From the NCBI GenBank assembly GCA_027622975.1, contig JAQBVN010000002.1, positions 100,364 through 164,363 on the forward strand: a stretch of 64,000 nt of DNA, read 5' to 3'. The stretch's first letter is position 1, and each line of letters begins with the position of its first letter. Origin of the DNA: Bacteroidota bacterium. Its GTDB lineage: Bacteria; Bacteroidota; Bacteroidia; Flavobacteriales_D; Sanyastnellaceae. The notes beneath the pieces are model-generated. The model was given only the letters and a program-made list of their open reading frames with translations. It was not told the DNA's origin and did no database searches. The position numbers were made by a program, and so were the translations under genes. This document shows positions 59,935 to 64,000 of the stretch, in pieces.

Positions 59935-62517
59935 ATGGCAGAAGGAGAAAAAATCATCCAAATCAACATCTCTGATGAGATGAAGTCGGCTTACATCGAT
60001 TATTCGATGTCGGTAATCGTAAGTCGAGCACTACCCGATGTGCGTGATGGACTGAAGCCCGTCCACAGGCGCGTGCTCTACGGCATGTTGGATTTGGGAG
60101 TCTTGTCCAACAGACCTCATAAAAAGTCGGCGAGGATCGTCGGGGAGGTCCTTGGTAAGTATCACCCTCACGGTGACAGTTCGGTTTACGATACCATGGT
60201 TCGGATGGCTCAGCACTGGTCCCTGCGTTACCCGATGGTGGACGGTCAGGGGAACTTTGGGTCCATCGATGGTGACAACCCTGCGGCCATGCGATACACA
60301 GAGGCGAGGCTCCGCAAGGCAGCTGAAGACATGTTGTCCGACCTCGAGAAGGAGACCGTGGATTTCAGGCCCAACTTCGACGAAAGTTTGCAAGAGCCCA
60401 CCGTCCTTCCTGCCAAGCTGCCCAACCTGCTTGTCAATGGTGCGGCGGGGATTGCAGTGGGTATGGCCACCAACATGCCGCCTCACAACTTGTCGGAGGT
60501 TGTGGATGGCATGATTCATCTGATTAATCAACCGGATTGCACTGTGGACGAATTGATGGAGCATGTCAAGGCTCCAGATTTCCCCACCGGAGGGGTGATT
60601 CATGGCATCGAGGGGGTCAGGGATGCGTTCCACACGGGGCGGGGTCGCGTAGTCATCCGGGGCAGGGCGCGCTTTGAAGAGACCAAAACTGGTCGCGAGG
60701 TCATCATTGTCGAGGAAATTCCCTACCAAGTCAACAAAGCTGACATGGTTCGGAAAACGGCCGAATTGGTCAATGAAAAGCGCATCGAAGGCATCTCTGA
60801 AATTCGCGACGAGTCCGATCGCAATGGGATGCGGATCGTGTACGAGTTGAAGCGCGATGCCATTCCCAACGTCGTTCTCAACAAGCTGTACAAGTACACC
60901 CAGCTTCAGACTTCATTTTCGGTCAACAACATTGCCCTCGTCGCGGGTAGGCCTGAACTTCTGAATCTCAAACAGATGATGTTCCATTACGTGGAACATC
61001 GCCATGAAGTGGTGGTTCGTCGCACAAACTTCGACTTGCGCAAGGCTGAGGAACGCGCCCACATTCTGCAAGGCCTCATCATCGCTTTGGACAACATCGA
61101 TGAGGTCATTGCCCTGATTCGCGCGAGCAAGACGCCAGAGGAGGCCCGGACAGGACTCATGGAAACGTTCGATTTGTCTGAAATTCAGGCCCGCGCCATT
61201 TTGGACATGCGGCTGCAGAAGCTCACAGGGTTGGAGCGTGACAAATTGCGTGCTGAGTACGACGAGTTGATGACTCTGATTGCCGATCTGAAGGACATTT
61301 TGGACAAAAAAGACCACCGAATGGACATCATCAAATCAGAGTTGATGGAGGTCAAGGAGCGGTTTGGAGATGATCGAAGGTCTACCATCGAATACAGCAG
61401 TGCGGACCTTTCCATCGAGGACATGATTCCCGATGAGCAAGTGGTTGTCACCATCAGCCACGCGGGATACATCAAACGCACCAGGCTTGCGGAATACAGA
61501 GCGCAGGGAAGGGGCGGCGTTGGTTCCAAGGGGAGTTCGACCCGAGATGAAGATTTCCTCGAAAGCATCTTCACCGCAACGAATCACAACTGGCTGCTGA
61601 TTTTCACGGCCAAAGGACGTTGTTTTTGGATGCGCATTTTTGAGGTGCCCGAAGGGTCCAAGCAAAGCAAGGGCCGAGCCATTGTCAACCTGATCAATTT
61701 GGAAAGCGATGACAAGGTGTTGGCCTACATCCCTGTTCAAGACTTGAAGGATGAAGACTACGTCAATGGCAATTACGTCATTCTTTGCACCAAAAAGGGC
61801 TTGGTGAAAAAGACAAGCCTCGAGGCGTACAGCCGTCCGAGATCCAATGGCATCAATGCCGTGACGATTCGCGAGGACGATGAATTGTTGGCAGCGAAGT
61901 TGACCAATGGTGATTCTGAAATCATCATGGGACTGCGTTCGGGCAAGGCCATTCGTTTTCATGAGTCCACAGCGAGGGCAGTGGGCCGAACTGCCATGGG
62001 TGTGCGGGGTGTCACCCTCGGAGGACCCAAAGACGAGGTCATCGGAATGGTGTGCATCAACGATGCGTCCAGTGACATTTTGGTCGTGTCGGAAAATGGC
62101 TTTGGCAAACGCTCAGCCGTGGAAGACTATCGTGTGACGAATCGGGGCGGGAAAGGTGTGAAAACACTCCAAGTGACAGAGAAAACGGGGGATTTGATTT
62201 CCATCTTGAACGTCACAGATGACAACGATTTGATGATCATCAACAAATCGGGCATCACCATCCGAATGGCCGTGGACGAAATGCGGGTCATGGGAAGAGC
62301 AACCCAAGGCGTTAGACTCATCAGTTTGCGCGGTAAAGACGCCATCGCTGCTGTTTGCAAGGTCCCGAAGAGTGATGAGGAGGACGAAGAGATGATGGAC
62401 CAAGCCGAATTGACTTCGGATGGAACAAGTTCAGATGCGAGCAGCCTTGAAGAGGGTTCAGGTGGCGATGCGCCAGATGCTGCGGATGAACGAGAGGAAG
62501 GGGAGGACCTGGCATGA
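59935..62517 (+). CDS. gyrA: DNA gyrase subunit A
   Basis: 860 residues, normal length. It cuts and rejoins DNA during negative supercoiling. Seen: the N terminus [41 protein letters not shown], the active-site tyrosine Tyr121 in MRYTEARL and the C-terminal pinwheel with the gyrase box in [12 protein letters not shown] (Bacteroidota variant). At the quinolone region [11 protein letters not shown] has Ser82 and Asp86, equivalent to E. coli Ser83 and Asp87, so no resistance change is seen there. An acidic tail of about 45 residues ends the protein. Confidence 0.97.
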   Translation: MAEGEKIIQINISDEMKSAYIDYSMSVIVSRALPDVRDGLKPVHRRVLYGMLDLGVLSNRPHKKSARIVGEVLGKYHPHGDSSVYDTMVRMAQHWSLRYPMVDGQGNFGSIDGDNPAAMRYTEARLRKAAEDMLSDLEKETVDFRPNFDESLQEPTVLPAKLPNLLVNGAAGIAVGMATNMPPHNLSEVVDGMIHLINQPDCTVDELMEHVKAPDFPTGGVIHGIEGVRDAFHTGRGRVVIRGRARFEETKTGREVIIVEEIPYQVNKADMVRKTAELVNEKRIEGISEIRDESDRNGMRIVYELKRDAIPNVVLNKLYKYTQLQTSFSVNNIALVAGRPELLNLKQMMFHYVEHRHEVVVRRTNFDLRKAEERAHILQGLIIALDNIDEVIALIRASKTPEEARTGLMETFDLSEIQARAILDMRLQKLTGLERDKLRAEYDELMTLIADLKDILDKKDHRMDIIKSELMEVKERFGDDRRSTIEYSSADLSIEDMIPDEQVVVTISHAGYIKRTRLAEYRAQGRGGVGSKGSSTRDEDFLESIFTATNHNWLLIFTAKGRCFWMRIFEVPEGSKQSKGRAIVNLINLESDDKVLAYIPVQDLKDEDYVNGNYVILCTKKGLVKKTSLEAYSRPRSNGINAVTIREDDELLAAKLTNGDSEIIMGLRSGKAIRFHESTARAVGRTAMGVRGVTLGGPKDEVIGMVCINDASSDILVVSENGFGKRSAVEDYRVTNRGGKGVKTLQVTEKTGDLISILNVTDDNDLMIINKSGITIRMAVDEMRVMGRATQGVRLISLRGKDAIAAVCKVPKSDEEDEEMMDQAELTSDGTSSDASSLEEGSGGDAPDAADEREEGEDLA

Positions 62518-62519
62518 TG

Positions 62520-62548
62520 TTTGGCGACCCAAGACCTGATTACATTTG
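62520..62548 (+). promoter_or_regulatory. Bacteroidota-type promoter of the TPR gene
   Basis: TTTG (62520-62523), 17 bases, then a perfect TACATTTG (62541-62548), 30 bases before ATG 62579. Confidence 0.65.
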
Positions 62549-62578
62549 CGAATCAATTCATTGATTGAGCGAGAAAAG

Positions 62579-63748
62579 ATGAACATTGTATCCATGCAAA
62601 AACTCTTGTCAACTGCCCTGATGGTGGCAATTTCGGCCACATCCATGGGCCAAAAGGAAGTCGTATCCGCCTACAATGCGAACAAGGAAGGTGATTACGC
62701 CACGGCGGCGTCCTACATTGAACAGGCCGTAGACAATCCCAAGGCCAACATCAAGAACAAAACTTGGCGTTACCGGGGAGACATTTACTTGAATATCAGC
62801 CGTGACAGTGCCTTGTTTGCCGCTTTCCCTGACGCGTTGGTGAAGGCCAAAGAGAGCTTCATGAAAGCCATGGAACTCGACCCCAAGGGCGCTTACGCGC
62901 AGGAAACCACGATCGGCTTGGGACAGGTGCAAATGCAGGCAAGCAATGCAGGCATTGGCAATTACAATTCGGGCGATTTTGGTGCTGCAGGAGGTTTGTT
63001 TGATCTGGCAGCAGAGATTGCCCGTGCGTTTGAAACGGTCGATACCATGGCAGTATACAACAGTGCATTATGTTATGAAAAGGCGGGCGATTTGGACATG
63101 GCTGTGACGAGGTATCAAGATTGCGCTGCCATTGGGTACCAAGTGCTTAATGTTTACCTTTTCATTAGCAACTTGTACAGAAACGCTGAACGGGTCGACG
63201 AGGCCTTGGCCACATTGCAAGCGGCTCGAGAATTGTATCCTCGTGAGCAGAGCTTGATCATTGAAGAACTCAACATTTACTTGACCAATCAGGAATTTGA
63301 CAAGGCCAAGGAGAATTTGGCAATCGCCGCAGAACAAGATCCAACCAATGAAATTCTGTGGTTTAGTTTGGGCAGTGTTCTGGACAATCTTGGAAATGCC
63401 GAGGACGCGATTGGTGCCTACATCAAAGCACTTGAGATTGCGCCAGAATATTTTGATGCGAATTACAACCTAGGTGCGCTGTATTTCAACCAGGCAGTTC
63501 AAGGCATCAACAAGGCGAATGATATGTGGAAGCCTCGGATGACCAAGGCTGAATCAGCCGCTCAGAAACAAGCTGAGGATGATGCCAAGGCTTTGTTTGC
63601 GACTGCCATGCCTTATTTGGAATCGGCTCATGCGTCAGAGCCCAGTGATGTGGAAACGATGCGCTCTCTTCGAGACATCTATGCCAGGACCGGTGAGGAT
63701 GATAAACTCGTGGAGATGAGCGCCAAACTCAAGGCTGTAGGACAATAA
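62579..63748 (+). CDS. exported TPR-repeat protein
   Basis: 389 residues with a signal peptide ending in TSMGQ. Repeated TPR units are seen: AYNANKEGDYATAASYIEQAV, ALCYEKAGDLDMAVTRYQDCA, NLYRNAERVDEALATLQAARE, NIYLTNQEFDKAKENLAIAAE and SVLDNLGNAEDAIGAYIKALEI. Such proteins act as periplasmic scaffolds; the partner is unknown. ATG 62579 is preferred to a TTG at 62546, which lies inside the promoter -7 box. The region 63749-63900 downstream holds only a weak hairpin (about 63754-63785). Confidence 0.85.
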   Translation: MNIVSMQKLLSTALMVAISATSMGQKEVVSAYNANKEGDYATAASYIEQAVDNPKANIKNKTWRYRGDIYLNISRDSALFAAFPDALVKAKESFMKAMELDPKGAYAQETTIGLGQVQMQASNAGIGNYNSGDFGAAGGLFDLAAEIARAFETVDTMAVYNSALCYEKAGDLDMAVTRYQDCAAIGYQVLNVYLFISNLYRNAERVDEALATLQAARELYPREQSLIIEELNIYLTNQEFDKAKENLAIAAEQDPTNEILWFSLGSVLDNLGNAEDAIGAYIKALEIAPEYFDANYNLGALYFNQAVQGINKANDMWKPRMTKAESAAQKQAEDDAKALFATAMPYLESAHASEPSDVETMRSLRDIYARTGEDDKLVEMSAKLKAVGQ

Positions 63749-63900
63749 GCATGAAGGGAACGGGGCTAAGGCCCTTTCCTTTTCCACATCTGGTTTTACA
63801 TAATGTATATTATCATTCAAGAGGGTCATTCTTGAAAAATTCGGGAATATGCCTCAGGTGATGCACGCAATTGAAATCGTTCATGTAAATTTGCCGTCCC

Positions 63901-63989
<89 letters not shown>

Positions 63990-64000
63990 AGACAATACAA

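Noticed and set aside
59636..59983. 115-codon plus frame between clpC and gyrA
   Set aside because: It runs over the clpC start and into gyrA in another frame, with no domain; it is not supported as a gene.

Overview
The window looks like ordinary chromosome of a member of the Bacteroidota, probably near Flavobacteriales and somewhat GC-rich for that group (about half G+C by eye). The signs are type IX secretion (T9SS) C-terminal sorting domains on several exported proteins, Bacteroidota-type promoters (TTTG about 17-21 nt upstream of TAnnTTTG), weak Shine-Dalgarno sequences, a transketolase split into two genes, and phylum-restricted families such as DUF2797 and the DUF6913-like protein beside dapA. 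No integrase, transposase, phage gene or CRISPR array was seen.

Layout. 1-219: tail of an alpha/beta hydrolase. 406-2807: T9SS cargo, DUF2797 and AlgH/YqgE. 2845-5681: M14 carboxypeptidase lipoprotein and an HSL-type esterase. 5684-13913 (minus strand): a tightly coupled five-gene run of PaaZ, an S41 peptidase, a small CxxC protein, a GH92 mannosidase lipoprotein and a class III aminotransferase. 14203-17243: T9SS cargo, PhoD-like phosphatase, pdxH. 17281-20467 (minus): rlmI and recQ. 20542-28711: tpiA, prmA, a 1490-residue exported protein of unknown function, and a FadH-like reductase. 28708-30058 (minus): plsC and rluE. 30119-30448: RNase P RNA. 30624-33001: a basic coiled-coil/winged-helix-like protein, then pruA on the minus strand. 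33093-38010: a TPR/PD40 protein with SPOR-like ends, and a lamin-tail-domain protein. 38134-42030: rpsA with alanine/glutamate repeat arrays at both ends, then pyrR-pyrB. 42093-48790: STAS protein, T9SS cargo, rnz, LuxR-type regulator, ilvE, a predicted barrel protein, msrA. 48819-51009: a lipoprotein (minus), DUF6913-like and dapA. 51109-54360 (minus): the two transketolase halves flanking a von Willebrand A protein. 54476-56671: ychF, a SnoaL-like exported protein, rhomboid protease. 56683-59678 (minus): FtsB/DivIC-like and clpC. 59935-63748: gyrA and a TPR protein. 63901-63989: tRNA-Ser(UGA).

How it fits together. Most genes are housekeeping: translation and RNA processing (rpsA, rnpB, rnz, rluE, rlmI, prmA, ychF, tRNA-Ser), central metabolism (tpiA, transketolase, pyrRB, dapA, ilvE, pruA, pdxH) and DNA topology or repair (gyrA, recQ). 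Mixed with these are many exported or lipid-anchored polymer-degrading enzymes (M14, GH92, S41, PhoD, LTD and T9SS cargo), which fits a heterotroph feeding on polymers. Genes are densely packed with many 4-base stop/start overlaps. Several genes have a -7 promoter box ending exactly 4 bases before the start codon, which implies leaderless mRNAs. I found no convincing new defence or mobile system. The most unusual items are the 1490-residue protein, the TPR/PD40/SPOR-like protein, the repeat-flanked ribosomal protein S1 and the leaderless promoter spacing.
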